The notes under the pieces are model-generated. The model saw only the letters and a program-made list of their open reading frames with translations. It was not told where the DNA came from and did not search any database. This document shows, piece by piece, positions 1 through 11,640 of a stretch of DNA of 64,000 bases. The first letter of the stretch is position 1, and each line of letters starts with the position of its first letter. A program made the translations under genes and the position numbers. The DNA comes from Megalobrama amblycephala (Eukaryota; Chordata; Actinopteri; Cypriniformes; Xenocyprididae): the NCBI RefSeq assembly GCF_018812025.1, contig NC_063049.1, forward strand, positions 16,201,734 through 16,265,733. The letters run 5' to 3'.

Positions 1-89
1 AGGACTAAGTTCTCTTTTAATTTATTCACAACTTCTGACCAGAATTTCTTGACACATGTCCAGGCCCAAAAGAAATGGCTATCATCTAT
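1..89. other. Unassigned DNA left of the solo LTR
   Basis: No coding potential or repeat structure was recognised. The last five bases (85-89, TCTAT) are the left copy of the target duplication made by the LTR that follows. Confidence 0.4.
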
Positions 90-512
90 TGTTACAATAC
101 TGACGGGGCAGAGACAGAGGATCACAGATAATGTTGTTTATTAGACACAGATTGAGGTACAGGTGAACACAGGTGAGTTGGTAGATGCAGTAGAGGTGAA
201 TGATGAATGAATATGAAGTGATACTGTCCTTTTGTGAATTGCAGGGTGGATGCGGTAGCAAAGACGGGACGCTGGAGACTGACAACACTCACACACAGAC
301 TGGAGACAGGTAAGTAGCAATGAGAGTCCTTGAGGTAAACATGAAGGTAAGTCCTATATGCGAACGAGACCAGACAATGTGACTGAGTGTGTGAGTGTCT
401 TATATACTGGTGCTGATTGGCGTGCTGATGAGGTGCAGGTGTGTGTGATCAGTATTCAGGTGATGGAGTGCGCTGTGATTGGTGGGTGTTGGAGCCTGGC
501 GTGTCTGTGACA
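90..512 (-). mobile_element. Solo LTR, 423 bp, minus orientation
   Basis: The segment starts TGTTACA and ends TGTGACA, so it has the TG...CA ends and short inverted termini of an LTR. It is flanked by a perfect 5-bp duplication TCTAT at 85-89 and 513-517. Read on the minus strand there is a TATA-like box (AGTATATAAGAC, about 397-408) and, downstream, an AATAAA signal (reverse of 137-142), in the order expected for U3-R-U5. No internal region or second LTR is adjacent, so it is a solo LTR left by LTR-LTR recombination. Family (Gypsy, BEL or ERV) cannot be told without a library. Confidence 0.75.
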
Positions 513-1126
513 TCTATCATATTGTGACAAAAAACAATATATAATAAAGTTTTAAAGGCAAAAGTCCTGGCAAAATCCTGATTGAGAGAGTGAATTGCGG
601 CCTGTACAGATAATCCATTTACTTTTAAATAAATATTTCCCTCTCTTCCATTTCATTCACTGCTCTGTCATCAATAAAGGATACTACTGACTTCCTATTA
701 GCCGGTCTGGAGTGTTCACTGCTTCCTGCCAATTGTCAGCAGGCATAAGCACAAACATAGACACACACAAATACACACAAAATGTACATACTCTTTTCCT
801 GTCAACTGTTTTCACTTTTTCATTCAGTGAACTAATAACTTCCTTCCTGCACCCAGGGTTTGACACAAGATATGAGAAGGGCGAGAGAGAGAGAGAATAA
901 ACAGGAGACAGCAGAAGAGAGCGAGGCAAAGAGAGAAAGCCTGACTCAGAGTGAGGAAGTGGCACTAAGTGAATGATAAACAGTGAGAGCGAGGTCATGT
1001 GTGCAGTTTGCTCAAGCGCAACTAATAAAAGTCTTCCTCCCTGTGATCGCTATCAGTGCACACACACGGCCGACTCTACATCAACACTAGCATATGTTCC
1101 TAAATCCTCACAATTGTGCAGTAACA
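513..1126. other. Unassigned spacer
   Basis: AT-rich with short purine runs (GAGAGAGAGA near 884-897). Short open frames occur on both strands but show no recognisable domain. I see no supported feature. Confidence 0.4.
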
Positions 1127-1220
1127 TTAAAGAGAAAGTTCAAGCAAAAATTATAATTATGTAATCACTTACTCACCTGCATGTCGTTCTAAACTTGCAT
1201 GACTTCATTCTTCTGGAAAA

Positions 1221-1252
<32 letters not shown>

Positions 1253-1438
1253 GTACATATAATGGAAGCCAATGGGCACCAAAACTGTTTGGTTACCAAC
1301 ATTCTTAAAATATCTTCTTTTGTGTTTCACATAAGAAAATTCAAAAAAAAAAAGTCATAAAGTCATACAGGTTTGGAATGACATGAGGGTAAATAAATGA
1401 TGACTGAACTTTCATTTTTGGCAGAACTTTCACTTTAA
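1127..1438. mobile_element. TTAA-flanked MITE, about 304 bp
   Basis: TTAA stands at 1127-1130 and 1435-1438. Inside, the left end AGAGAAAGTTCAAGCAAAAA is an imperfect inverted match to the right end (reverse complement AGTGAAAGTTCTGCCAAAAA). The inner part pairs too: a GTCGTTCTAAACTTGCATGA-type sequence near 1181 matches the reverse of CATACAGGTTTGGAATGAC near 1364. A 26-base poly-T run (1226-1252) lies in the left half. The TTAA target suggests a piggyBac- or Kolobok-type non-autonomous element. No ORF. Confidence 0.65.
1226..1252. repeat. Poly-T tract
   Basis: About 27 uninterrupted T inside the MITE at 1127-1438, probably a slippage tract. Confidence 0.9.
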
Positions 1439-2768
1439 GGGATAAATTAAACAAACTCTGTCACTTTTTTGTGCTGTGTTTCAATGCAAAAACCTGCATC
1501 TTTTCAGTCTAACCAGGCGCTAAATGCATCAAAATAGCGCTGAGATGTGAAAATTTAAATTATGTCATTATTTTCAGCACAAACACGGCTTCTTTGTATG
1601 TAAATTAGGCTCATAATATATACAGTCTTATTTGCAAAACAGTGCAATTTGCCTGTCGTTGCACTATTAGCGCCCATGGAATAAAATAAGTGAATTTTAT
1701 TTAAAATAATGTTTGTGTAGATTTCTACTGATTATGAGAGCGATAATTCATCAAATGGTGATCAAATGATGGAGAACTGCATTAACCAGCCATACATTGA
1801 GATGCACGGTGTAATCACACTTCTCTGGCCAACAAACAAACATGGTGTGGCTATGATTCAGGCTACATCACAAGTCAGAAATCAGATTTGGGATTGTTAG
1901 CATTCAAACATTTCACCCAGTTCATTTTGCTTGAAGATTGGTTTCATCATGACAGTATAGAGCTAAAGCTGGCCAGAGGGACTGTGCAGAGGACCTCAGG
2001 ATCTGTTGTGTCGACAAGGCCTTCACAGGGGATTGTCTAGTTGACAGGATATCTGCTGACATTGTGCTGCGGCTGGGTGTGGTGATTAGTGATTGGTGGA
2101 GTGAGTGCAGGTGATAGCCAGGGAGGATGATGGGAAATGTAGTTCGGGAATGATTGGGATATTGACATCCTTGTTCCTCTTCTCGACCCCAGAAATCTGT
2201 CCCAACCACCGCCGCATTTAGTTTAATCTTAACTTTTTCCTTTACTAGCTAACTATGCTTTACTATCTCAGTCTATGCTCCCTGCTCTGGCTCCGTTCAT
2301 TCTTCTTCTTCCTTGTGTTTTCTGATGGACGCTCCGTTCGTTTCCATGGTTTCTCGCATTGGTTTCACTGCAAACTGCGCGCAGTCCATAATCCGTAGCT
2401 TATGGCACAGTGTTCATGGGAAATGTAGGAAGTGCTGCCAGGGGGATAAATGTCCAAGAACAGAGCCTCAGGCATCACCGGCAAAACTGGCTAGTAAATT
2501 TTTATTAACACCTGCCAAAATGACTTTTAACCCGCATTTGGCGGATTGGCAAGTGTTAATTTAGAACCCTAGATGTAACTAGTACATAGGTGTTATGGGA
2601 AGTGTTTCCAGTTGACCTAATTTATGCAGCCTAACAACTCTTTAATGGATGTGAATTATAGAAATGTAGTAATGTATGCATTAAAAGTTGCTTATACATG
2701 TAATAGAACACTAAAGTGTATCACTAATGATGTGGCTGATATTTTAATTGAATGCAGAATTTAGGTTA
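1439..2768. other. Unassigned DNA, partly repeat-like
   Basis: No gene was supported. Two spots contain a GGGAAATGTAG core (about 2131-2142 and 2418-2428); the reverse complement ACTACATTTCCC of the first resembles the ZNF143/Staf motif that is common in fish promoters and LTR fragments. The stretch 1950-2210 has the composition of a decayed minus-strand LTR, but I found no TG...CA ends with a target duplication. Confidence 0.3.
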
Positions 2769-2956
2769 AACCCGATTCAGAAATGTTGGGACTTTTTTAA
2801 ATTTGAATAAAATGAAAACTAAAAGACTTTCAATGACCAATTATATTCCAATAGAACCAGATAACATAACAAATGATTAAACAGAATTTTACACTCTTAT
2901 CCATTAAATGAGCTCATTTCAAATTTGATACCTGCTTCAGGTCTCAAAAAAAGTTG

Positions 2957-3395
2957 GCAGGGGCAGCAAATGGTGAAAAAGCAAGACATTTTGAAAAGAT
3001 TCATCCAGAGTACTTCCAGAAACCACTGTTGGTAAACACAATCCGTGGCCATCTGCAGATGCCAACTAAAGCTCTATCATGCAAAAAGGAAGCCATATGT
3101 GAACATGGTCCAGAAACGCCATTGTGTCCTGTGGGTCAAGGCTCATTTAAAATTGACTGTTTCAAAGTGGAAAAGTGTTCTATGGTCAGATGAGTCAATT
3201 TGACTTCTTGTTGGAAATCACGGATGCCGTGTCTCTGGGCTAAAGAGGAGGGAGACTTTCCAGCGTGTTATCAGCGTTCAGTTCAAAAGCCAGCATCTCC
3301 AACCAAAAAACCAAAACTCCAGAAACGTATAACTCGATCAGATGTCTTCAAACTGTTTTGAAAAGAGGAGATGCTACACCATGGTAAACATGCCC
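2957..3395 (+). pseudogene. Tc1 transposase remnant
   Basis: The conceptual translation contains [12 protein letters not shown] and, further on, KEEGDFPACYQRSVQKPAS, both close to the middle of the Tc1 transposase read at 23982-24988. The end (about 3340-3395) translates to a decayed 'RRLQTVLKRRGDATPW'-like tail. The N-terminal HTH region and most of the catalytic core are deleted and there are several frameshifts; no DDE triad is left. There is no credible start codon. It cannot encode a working enzyme. Confidence 0.7.
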
Positions 3396-3513
3396 TGTCC
3401 CAATTATTTTGAGACCTGTACAGTCATCAACTTAGAAATGAGCTCATTTTATGCATAAAAGTGTAAAATTTCTCAGTTTAAACTTTTGTTATGTTATCTA
3501 TGTTCTATTGTGA

Positions 3514-3553
3514 ATAAAATATTAGCTCGTACGATGAGCCAATATTTTATTTA
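3514..3553. repeat. Short inverted repeat near Tc1 relic end
   Basis: AATAAAATATT...GCTC and GAGC..AATATTTTATT form a hairpin-capable palindrome of about 15 bp per arm just inside the right end of the Tc1 relic. It is not expected from the family's plain terminal repeat and may be a snap-back repair scar. Confidence 0.6.
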
Positions 3554-3573
3554 CTTTTCCGGAATTCGGGTTG

Positions 3574-4514
3574 TACAAATAACTATTACATTTGGAATCT
3601 GTGATCAGATTGGACCAATTTGAATGAACAACAATTTGTGTATGCATTCCTTGAAGCATAAAATGAGACAAAAGTCATATGCTTCCCCCTCTTTATGAGG
3701 TCCTCATGTAATATACCACTGTTTGAAGAATTTATTTAGGGTGTGGGAGTCCATTTTTAGTCCATCATTAAAAGTCTGTCTTGCAGATATGAAATAAAAA
3801 TGATCTTCCAAACCTTACCGCCAGATTCTGGAATATAAATTCCTCAAACAGTGGTTCAGAGGGATGTGGTGCTGGTCCTTCAAGAGTCACTCTCAATCTG
3901 TCTGTCTATATAGCCCAAAAAAAAAAAAAACAGTCTTCATATATTTCACAACACTTCAGCTTGTGATTCTTTTTAAGTGTGGGTCATATTTCAGGGTTCT
4001 TTACCATAGCAAAGTCTCTGAAATCCTGACACCTTGCACTTCTGGAGACTCCAGGTAGGTTGCAGTTCTGGGAAATGGTGGCGCTGGAGACTAAAGGGTT
4101 CCTAATGGTTTCACACTTAATTCTTCACCTTAATTCTTAATTCTTTTGTAGTTAACATCTGTATTTTCTTCTCTACCTATTTTTGTCTGATGAGCATTTT
4201 GCTGTCCAATGGTCATGCTTTAATTTCACAATTTCTAGTATTGCATCCTTCTCATGGACATTTATTCATTTTTGACTTTTCAGTCTGAGTTAAATCTCTT
4301 TTTGGCTCATTTTATCTGTAAAAGAAAACCTGCTTAATAACTATGCACACCTGAATATAAGGCATTTTTCACTTACAGCCTTCATGAACAATTATATATC
4401 ACGTATAAATGATTAAATACAAAACTAATAGTAGTTATTAAGATTGATGTGGTTTGGAATTGGTAAAATGTGCTTGGAAAAAATATGATCAGAAAATCAA
4501 TTATGCACGCACTG
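3574..4514. other. Unassigned spacer
   Basis: AT-rich DNA without a supported ORF, repeat boundary or RNA gene. A short poly-A (3917-3930) is present. Confidence 0.4.
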
Positions 4515-4705
4515 CACTGTAAAAAAAGAATCGTTGGTTTAACTTTAAAAAAGTTACCAGGTTGACTTAAAATTTGGAGTTCATTGAAATTAAAAATTTG
4601 AGTTAATACAATGAAGCTGATTGATTTACTCAACATAAACTCAAAATATTAAGTTATCTGAACCACATTAATTAAGTTGATTTGTCAAAAGAAAAAAAAT
4701 GTTGT
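4515..4705. mobile_element. Decayed foldback repeat, CACTGTAAAAAAA type
   Basis: It begins CACTGTAAAAAAA and contains alternating AAGTTGA, TTGAGTT and AACTCAA words that pair with one another, a pattern I recall from small cyprinid foldback MITEs. The right end is degenerate and no target duplication is visible, so boundaries are approximate. Confidence 0.4.
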
Positions 4706-5083
4706 GATAACAAATCATGAAAGTATTTTTTACTATGTGAAGAGGTACGGTAACAAGCACATGATTGTGGGAGATTTCCATCTCTCCCTCCCCATCAACT
4801 CTCATTGGATATCTGGAGGAAACTGCTGGAATAATGAAAGGCCTGAAAGCTGTTTCTTCACATAGGAGCCCACAGCGCTCTGGCCCAACTCCAGAAGTGT
4901 AGCATTCACAGCTAATGTGATGTGAGGGGTCCGCTCAAACACTCACATGTGCAAATCTAAACATGTTCACAAACACGATACAACCTTATGGACTTTCACG
5001 ATAAACATGATAAAATCAATACAGCACAATACATAATTGTATATGCTACACACATCAATAAACACCAAAGAACCCCAGAATTA
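4706..5083. other. Unassigned spacer
   Basis: Nothing recognisable. GATTTACC at 5084-5091 right after it is the left target duplication of the next element. Confidence 0.4.
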
Positions 5084-5091
5084 GATTTACC

Positions 5092-6056
5092 GGTAACACT
5101 TTATAATAACTGCACACTATGAAGCATTAATTAAGCATTAGTTAATAGTTAATTCATCATTTATAAAGCATTAATAGACATTAGTAAGTGGTTTATAAAT
5201 ACAGCTATAATTGCTTTATTCTTGATTTATAAGCATATCTATAATGCGTTTAATAATTGTATTTTCATACTTTATTAATAATCAATTTATCATTTCTAAA
5301 TTAAGTATTACATTATTTACAAACCAGTTATTTGGGAGTTGTCAGTAGTTCATTTAGTAAGTGTAAGCAAATGATTAATAAACTATTTAAACATTCATTT
5401 ATACATCTTATTATTTAGACACATAGTAATAGTTACTTAGTGTGTAAGTAAATGTTTTATTAACACATATTCCTACTGCAATTCATGATTAATTCAGGTA
5501 ATTATAAAACATTTAGAAGTGGTCAGTTAACTATTTTTGTGAGCTCATCTAAAGTGAGGACTATTTATGCTTTGTAAAGCTTTTATAAATGAGATTTAAA
5601 GGTTCAGTGATCTTCTGCACTGCTGTTCTCTAATGTTTTAAAGTTAGTACCGAGGTAGTTTTGACACTAGGAATATGTTAATAAAGCATTTATTAAGACA
5701 CTAAGTAACTAATACTATATGTCTAAATAATAAGATGCATAAATGTACATTTAAATATTTTATTAATCATTTACTTACACTTCCTAAATGATCTTATGAA
5801 CCACTGACAACTCCTAAATAACTGGTTTGTGAATAATGTAATACATAATTTAGAAATGATAAATTGATCATTAATAAAGTATGAAAAAACAATTATTAAA
5901 CTCATTATAGATATGCTTATAAATCAAGAACAAAGCATTTATAGCTGTATTTATAAATGGCTTACTAATGTCTATTAATGTTTTATAAATGATGAATTAA
6001 CTATTTACTAATGCTTAACTAATGCTTCATAGCGTGAGTTATTCTAAAGTGTTACC
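5092..6056. mobile_element. hAT-type foldback MITE, 965 bp
   Basis: Starts GGTAACACTTTATAATAACT and ends in the matching AAAGTGTTACC. It is flanked by a perfect 8-bp duplication GATTTACC (5084-5091 and 6057-6064), the hAT target length. Almost the whole element folds on itself: words such as TAGACATTAGTAAGTGGTTT (from 5177) recur in reverse complement in the right arm (near 5960), giving arms of roughly 450-480 bp around a centre near 5570. No ORF. Transcribed through, it would make a long hairpin RNA. Confidence 0.88.
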
Positions 6057-6068
6057 GATTTACCACTA

Positions 6069-6230
6069 TTAAAGGGATATTCTGGATTAAATATAATTTG
6101 AGTTCAGCAACTTTGACTTACCACAGCAATTCATTTGTTGAATGTGTGTTCGACTACTGTATTTAAATCTGTATTTAGAAATGTATTCAACTTGCTTAGA
6201 ATCAGCATGAATCGGTCAATTGTGAAAACT

Positions 6231-6264
<34 letters not shown>

Positions 6265-6835
6265 TTTAGGCCTAAATATGTTTTGAATGTGTCTGTCTTT
6301 GTTATTTGGAACACAAATTATAGGTAATATGTATGTATTTATGTCGACACAGAGAAAGTCAATGGGCTCTAATGTTGTTTGGACCTCACTGTTCTTCAAA
6401 AGAATTCTTCTTTTGTGTCTTCTTTTGTTTTTGCACAAAACTCTTGCAGTTCAAAAAGCTTACGCTACGTCCTACGCCTTCCCTATTAAACTTACGGAAA
6501 AAGTGTAACTGACGCGATGCCAATTTACACTTTCTTCGTAACTTGAATATGGAAAGCAGTCTGGCGGAAGCTAGATATTTTTTAGAGTTAGATAGCTAGA
6601 TAGAGTCGTGTGAAGTACTTTTATGAAGGATGGATGTGGATGGAGACACTTTCTTCAGCTCATACTCGTTTGGTAACACAAACTGCCATGATAAAGCTCG
6701 GATGTGTCCGAGGAAATTTATTAATATAACTCTGATTGTGTTAATCAGAAAGAAGAAAGTCATATACATCTAGGATGGCTTGAGGGTGAGTAAAGCTTGG
6801 GGTAATTTTCATTTGAAAGTGAACGAATCCTTTAA
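6069..6835. mobile_element. Composite TTAA-type MITE
   Basis: TTAA occurs at 6069-6072 (followed by AGGGATATTC) and at 6832-6835 (preceded by GAACGAATCC). The right part, with GGCTTGAGGGTGAGTAAAGC near 6778, is a layout I recall from a widespread cyprinid MITE. The left and right halves do not pair well over their length, so this may be two elements fused or one interrupted by another. Open frames inside are chance frames. Confidence 0.45.
6234..6264. repeat. (AAT)n microsatellite
   Basis: About ten TAA units inside the composite MITE. Confidence 0.9.
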
Positions 6836-7228
6836 GCAGCAGCACAGGATTTCTAGCATAAACACAAATGTACATTTTTACACACTTTCTCACTGAAATA
6901 ATGTCTTCCACTGTATTAGACAATGATCATCATGTTCTCTACAGACTTGACCTTCCACTCTGAGTTCCTCACTGTTTACAGGACCACACAGATCTGTTTT
7001 TCTGCATGCCTGTGATATTATGTCATCCTCTCCCTATAATGACCCCTCACAATGAAAAGTGGATGTTTTTTTGGGTGACAAAAAGTTAACCCGCACATAT
7101 TCTCTCCAATCCCAAAGCAATAAAATCTTAAATGTTGTTAAAAGTTGAATATGAATGGCAAATAATGGTCAGCGATGGAATTTTTTTTTCTAAAAATACA
7201 GAAATTCCAAGATATAAAGCAGAAAGTA
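6836..7228. other. Unassigned spacer
   Basis: No supported feature; ordinary AT-rich DNA up to the TA target of the Tc1 element. Confidence 0.4.
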
Positions 7229-7230
7229 TA

Positions 7231-8822
7231 CAGTGGGTACGGAAAGTATTCAGACCCACTTACATTTTTCACTCTTTGTTATATTGCAGCCATTTGCTAA
7301 AATCATTTAAGTTTATTTTTTTTCCTCATTAATGTACACACAGCACCCCATATTGACAGAAAAATACAGAATTGTTGACATTTTTGCAGATTTATTAAAA
7401 AAGAAAAACTGAAATATCACATGGTCCTAAGTATTCAGACCCTTTGCTATGACACTCATATATTTAACTCATGTGCTGTCCATTTCTTCTGATCATCCTT
7501 GAGATGGATCTACACCTTCATTTGAGTCCAGCTGTGTTTGGTTATACTGATTGGACTTGATTTGGAAAGCCACACACCTGTCTATAGAAGACCTTACAGC
7601 TCACAGTGCATGTCAGAGCAAATGAGAATCATGAGGTCAAAGGAACTGCCTGAAGAGCTCAGAGACAGAATTGCGGCAAGGCACAGATCTGGCCAAGGTT
7701 ACAAAAAAATGTCTGCAGCACTTCAGGTTCCTAAGAGCACAGTGGCCTCCATAATCCTTAAATGGAAGACGTTTGGGATGACCAGAACCCTTCCTAGAGC
7801 TGGCCTTCCAGCCAAACTGAGGTATCGGGGGAGAAGAGTCTTGGTGAGAGAGGTAAAGAAGAACCCAAAGATCACTGTGGCTGAGCTCCAGAGATGCAGT
7901 CGGGAGATGGGAGAAAGTTTTAGAAAGTCAACCATCACTGCAGCCCTCCACCAGTCGGGGCTTTATGGCAGAGTGGCCCGACGGAAGCCTCTCCCGCATG
8001 GAGTTTGCTAAAAAGCACCTGAAGGACTCCACGATGGTGAGAAATAAGATTCTCTGGTCTGATGAGACCAAGATATAACTTTTTGGCCTTAATTCTAAGC
8101 GGTATGTGTGGAGAAAACCAGGCACTGCTCATCACCTGTCCAATACAGTCCCAACAGTGAAGCATGGTGGTGGCAGCATCATGCTGTGGGGGTGTTTTTC
8201 AGCTGCAGGGACAGGACTACTGGTTGCAAACGAGGGAAAGATGAATGCGGCCAAGTACAGGGATATCCTGGACGAAAACCTTCTCCAGAGTGCTCAAGAC
8301 CTCAGACTGGGCCGAAGGTTTACCTTCCAACAAGACAATGACCCTAAGCACACAGCTAAAATAACGAAGGAGTGGCTTCACAACAACTCCATGACTGTTC
8401 TTGAATGGCCCAGCCAGAGCCCTGACTTAAACCCAATCGAGCATCTTTGGAGAGACCTAAAAATGGCTGTCCACTAATGTTTACCATCCAACCTGACAGA
8501 ACTGGAGAGGATCTGCAAGGAGGAATGGCAGAGGATCCCCAAATCCAGGTGCGAAAAGCTTGTTTCATCTTTCCCAAAAAGACTCATGGCTGTATTAGAT
8601 CAAAAGGGTGCTTCTACTAAATACTGACCATGTGATATTTCAGTTTTTCGTTTTTAATAAATCTGCAAAAATGTCAACAATTCTGTGTTTTTCTGTCAGT
8701 ATGGGGTGCTGGGTGTACATTAATGAGGGAAAAAAAATGAACTTAAATGATTTTAGCAAATGCCTGCAATATGACAAAGAGTGAAAAATTTAAGGGGGTC
8801 TGAATACTTTCCGTACCCACTG
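7231..8822 (+). mobile_element. Tc1-like transposon, CAGTGGGTAC family, copy 1
   Basis: Terminal inverted repeats are perfect over the first 27 bases (CAGTGGGTACGGAAAGTATT... and its reverse complement ending at 8822), flanked by TA at 7229-7230 and 8823-8824. The length of 1592 bp is full-size for the family. The left inverted repeat carries an inner direct repeat (GTCCTAAGTATTCAGACCC near 7424) as in IR/DR-type Tc1 elements. In the right repeat the matching inner copy is missing: the sequence goes from AAATACTGA straight to CCATGTGATATTTCAG near 8626. That loss would weaken transposase binding. Copies of the family also lie at 60658-62261 and 63744-64000. Confidence 0.95.
7610..8627 (+). 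pseudogene. Tc1 transposase pseudogene (copy 1)
   Basis: Starts at the ATG of MSEQMRIMRSKELPEELRDR. Residues about 15-60 form the first paired-type helix-turn-helix (RHRSGQGYKK..ALQVPKSTVASI), then an AGLPAKL linker and a second HTH. The catalytic core has SDET (first Asp, near 8060), [10 protein letters not shown] (second Asp) and DLNPIEHLW (Glu), i.e. a DD34E triad by motif. It is dead: a net loss of about 23 bases near 7991 relative to the 61-kb copy shifts the frame, a TAA replaces the Glu codon at 8076-8078, and a second TAA replaces Gln at 8475-8477. The family's usual length is about 340 residues, and the decayed frame spans that. Confidence 0.92.
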
Positions 8823-10027
8823 TAACTCATTGACGTAAATAGATTTTATTCTCTCATAAACGAGTGTCCAAATGGCATTACGTCTTGTCAACAAAGCATG
8901 CAAACACATGATATGTTGTCTTTTAGCTTTACAGACATATAAACATTCAAAACTCCTTATCAAATCAGTAAAGCGGTCTAATTTTGTCAGAAATATTGCT
9001 GTAATTACATTAGGGAGAGCGTTTTATGAGAGGCTTTATTTAACTGATTTACATAATTTACAATAAGCACCACTGTATGTTTTTGTGAGTGTAATAAACA
9101 GGGCTTATAAAAGTGCTTATTGCAGGTTCATGACAAAAAGTGTATAAAAAGTAATATGATTAGACAAGACCTACACTAATAGTAGGGGCCTTGGTCAGAA
9201 AACACATACATACAAAACATACATGAGTATGCAGAGCCAACATCAAGGTTATGCTTCCTGTGATTCATTTAGCTCTATTGGCTTATTTGATTTTGTGAAT
9301 ACTGATCCCTTGGCTGAATGGCTAGACAGACAGCATAATAAACGTATGCAGAGACAGTGAGACTGACATTCACTCATGGTCATGGACATCCTTATGGTGT
9401 TCATCATGTTGCTCCAAAAAGCTTTTGTACACACAGGATTAGGAAATCAGTTTCTTCTGTGTTTTGTTATATAAACTGATGTTTGAGTTATTTTAAATTT
9501 TTTGTAAGTGTAACTCCCATCTTTTATGGCAGTGCCTATTCCTCAAAAGTGCTGTTGTATCATCTAGTATCTTTTTGGACAGTCTTTGTCAGTTTTGTTT
9601 ACGATATCAGACATCAGTGCACAGACTGTTTTGGCCCATGGGTGATCTATCTGAGGCAAAAAGCTAACAACTACTAGGCCTGCCGAAACATGTAAATACG
9701 CAATTTCTGTTTAGAGTGACAAGAGGGAAGCCTTCGTTAAGTCAGCAGTAGATCATAACATCGCTTATGTCAGTGTCCAATCCTGGCTCAACTTCAAAGA
9801 AAGAGGAATTCACAGCACAGATGATCAGACATAATATGATCAAAGTCAAAAGAGCCAGATTAAAATCGCCTCAAATGGCCTCATTGAGATAAATTTTGTA
9901 TTGTCAACATGATGCTTTGATGCTCTACAACAGCTGCACAATGTGACACAAACAACTGTGACTCAAAGGGGGATCACGGGTCTATTTTGACAGGATTGCA
10001 GACAGCAGAGAAAACAATGCTATATGC
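8823..10027. other. Unassigned spacer
   Basis: About 1.2 kb with no supported gene or repeat boundary. Short frames near 8872-9066 and 9483-9677 have no recognisable domain and no coding-like composition. Confidence 0.4.
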
Positions 10028-10124
10028 AAAAATAAAATAAAATAAAATAAAATAAAATAAAATAAAATAAAATAAAATAAAATAAAATAAAATAAAATAA
10101 AATAAAATAAAATAAAATAAAATT
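10028..10124. repeat. (TAAAA)n microsatellite
   Basis: About 19 units of a TAAAA pentamer without interruption, followed by AT-only DNA to about 10330. A likely slippage and DNA-unwinding tract. Confidence 0.95.
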
Positions 10125-11640
10125 AAAAATATTGTACTAATCATACATAAAAGTGATATATTTTTTATAAATATATAAATTACAAATCAAATTAAAATAT
10201 ATATATATTATATTTTTTTATATTTTAATTTAATATTTATTTTTTTAATATTTTAATTTATATTTTATAAATTTACAATTTTATAAATTGTAAAACAATA
10301 TTCTTGAATAATTACAAACATAATTATGTTTGTATTATAAGATTATGAATATATTTTATTATTTATTATCATTGTCAAGTGAAGAAAAATGTGTCACTTA
10401 TATACAGTACTTTATATACTTTTATTTTAGTACTGTTACAGAGTTTCAAACAGCAGGAAAAACGACAGACAGACAGACAGATTTAATTAATTGTTTTTAT
10501 TTAGTCACTTTTGCCCCTTTTTGCCAAAAACTTGAAAACTACTGACCTGCAAAAACAGTCCTGTTCTAACAACCACAAAATTAAAACATATGGCAAGAAC
10601 CCAACAATGGGCTTGATATTAAAGTACAATAAGCATTACTAGGAGCCATTTTCTTGCAGATATTCTTTGTTCTGGGCAGCTCAAAGTGAGATAATATAAT
10701 CCAAAGACAGACATTGTTTAATAGAGAAATACATCTGTCTCAAAAATCAACCTGGCAATTAACAAATCAAATGTGATATGCCAAATCAAGGGCCATAATT
10801 TATTTTCTATTATACTTGAGTGAGTGGAAATTCTAACAAAAACAATGTGTTCAGAAATGTCCACCTGCAGAGCAAATGTCCTCATCTCACTTTTTTCTTC
10901 CCTTCTCCTGCTGTGCTATTGAGGCTTTATTTGAGCAATGATAAGCACTCCACTGCTTTCCCAAAAACTCTCTGTTTGAATTTCTGAACATGCAGCTGGC
11001 TCATAACGATAAAGAGCTCCTTTCAAAAATGGAGAATACACACGTGTGACAGTGTGACGATCACGGCTGATTAAAAAAAAAAAAAAAAAAAAAAAACTCT
11101 ACAGGAAACACACTGAGCTAGGCTACATGTGAGCCCTCAGTTTTTCCATGGAAAGAAAAGTGTGGCAGGCTCAGGGAAAGATAAGGCTGGGAAGGAAGGA
11201 ATAAAAAGATATCCACACACTTGGGCAGAAGGGGGAGGGGAAAAAAAGGAGAAACACATTCAGTGATAATGATTAAGTAGCTGCGTAATATCATTGTGCC
11301 TGCTGCACCCATGGTACGGCAGCAAAGTTTATTTGTTATTACACTGGAATGAGAGTATAGATCAAAGCCATATCGGCCTAGAAAATCACAACTTTTCATT
11401 TTCAGTCGGTCTTAGTACACAATGTACAGAAGAGTCAAGTTTTTAATAGGAAAAATGTTGAAACTCTTTGGTCATTTTTGAGCGAGATGCTAACAGTCTA
11501 ATCAGATTCAATGAACTATGCTAAGCTATGCTAAAAGTGGTACCGCCAGACCTAAAGATCAGCTGAATGGATTTGAAAACGGTAAAACTGTTTAACTCTA
11601 GGAGAGTTGGAAAATGAGCCTATTTTCAAAAAAAATGGAG
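10125..11640. other. AT-rich and unassigned DNA
   Basis: 10125-10330 is nearly pure A/T. Beyond it no gene is supported. Poly-A at 11073-11096. The stretch 10740-11000 is unique-looking, of moderate GC, and could be ordinary intergenic sequence. Confidence 0.4.

Larger units (their letters stand above)
2769..3573 (+). mobile_element. Internally deleted Tc1-like element (AACCCGATTC family)
   Basis: The left end AACCCGATTCAGAAATGTTG and the right end (reverse complement CAACCCGAATTCCGGAAAAG) are imperfect terminal inverted repeats, each next to a TA (2767-2768, 3574-3575). It is 805 bp against about 1.6 kb for a full Tc1, and keeps scattered transposase pieces. Ends and transposase resemble the Tc1-like element at 23762-25340, so the two belong to related families. 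It is non-autonomous. Confidence 0.75.

Noticed and set aside
684..998. A 104-residue minus-strand open frame
   Set aside because: Ser/Leu-rich translation of GA-rich DNA, no domain, overlaps other frames; composition explains it.
1950..2210. Minus-strand LTR fragment or ZNF143-type promoter
   Set aside because: Motif-level resemblance only; no boundaries and no downstream gene.
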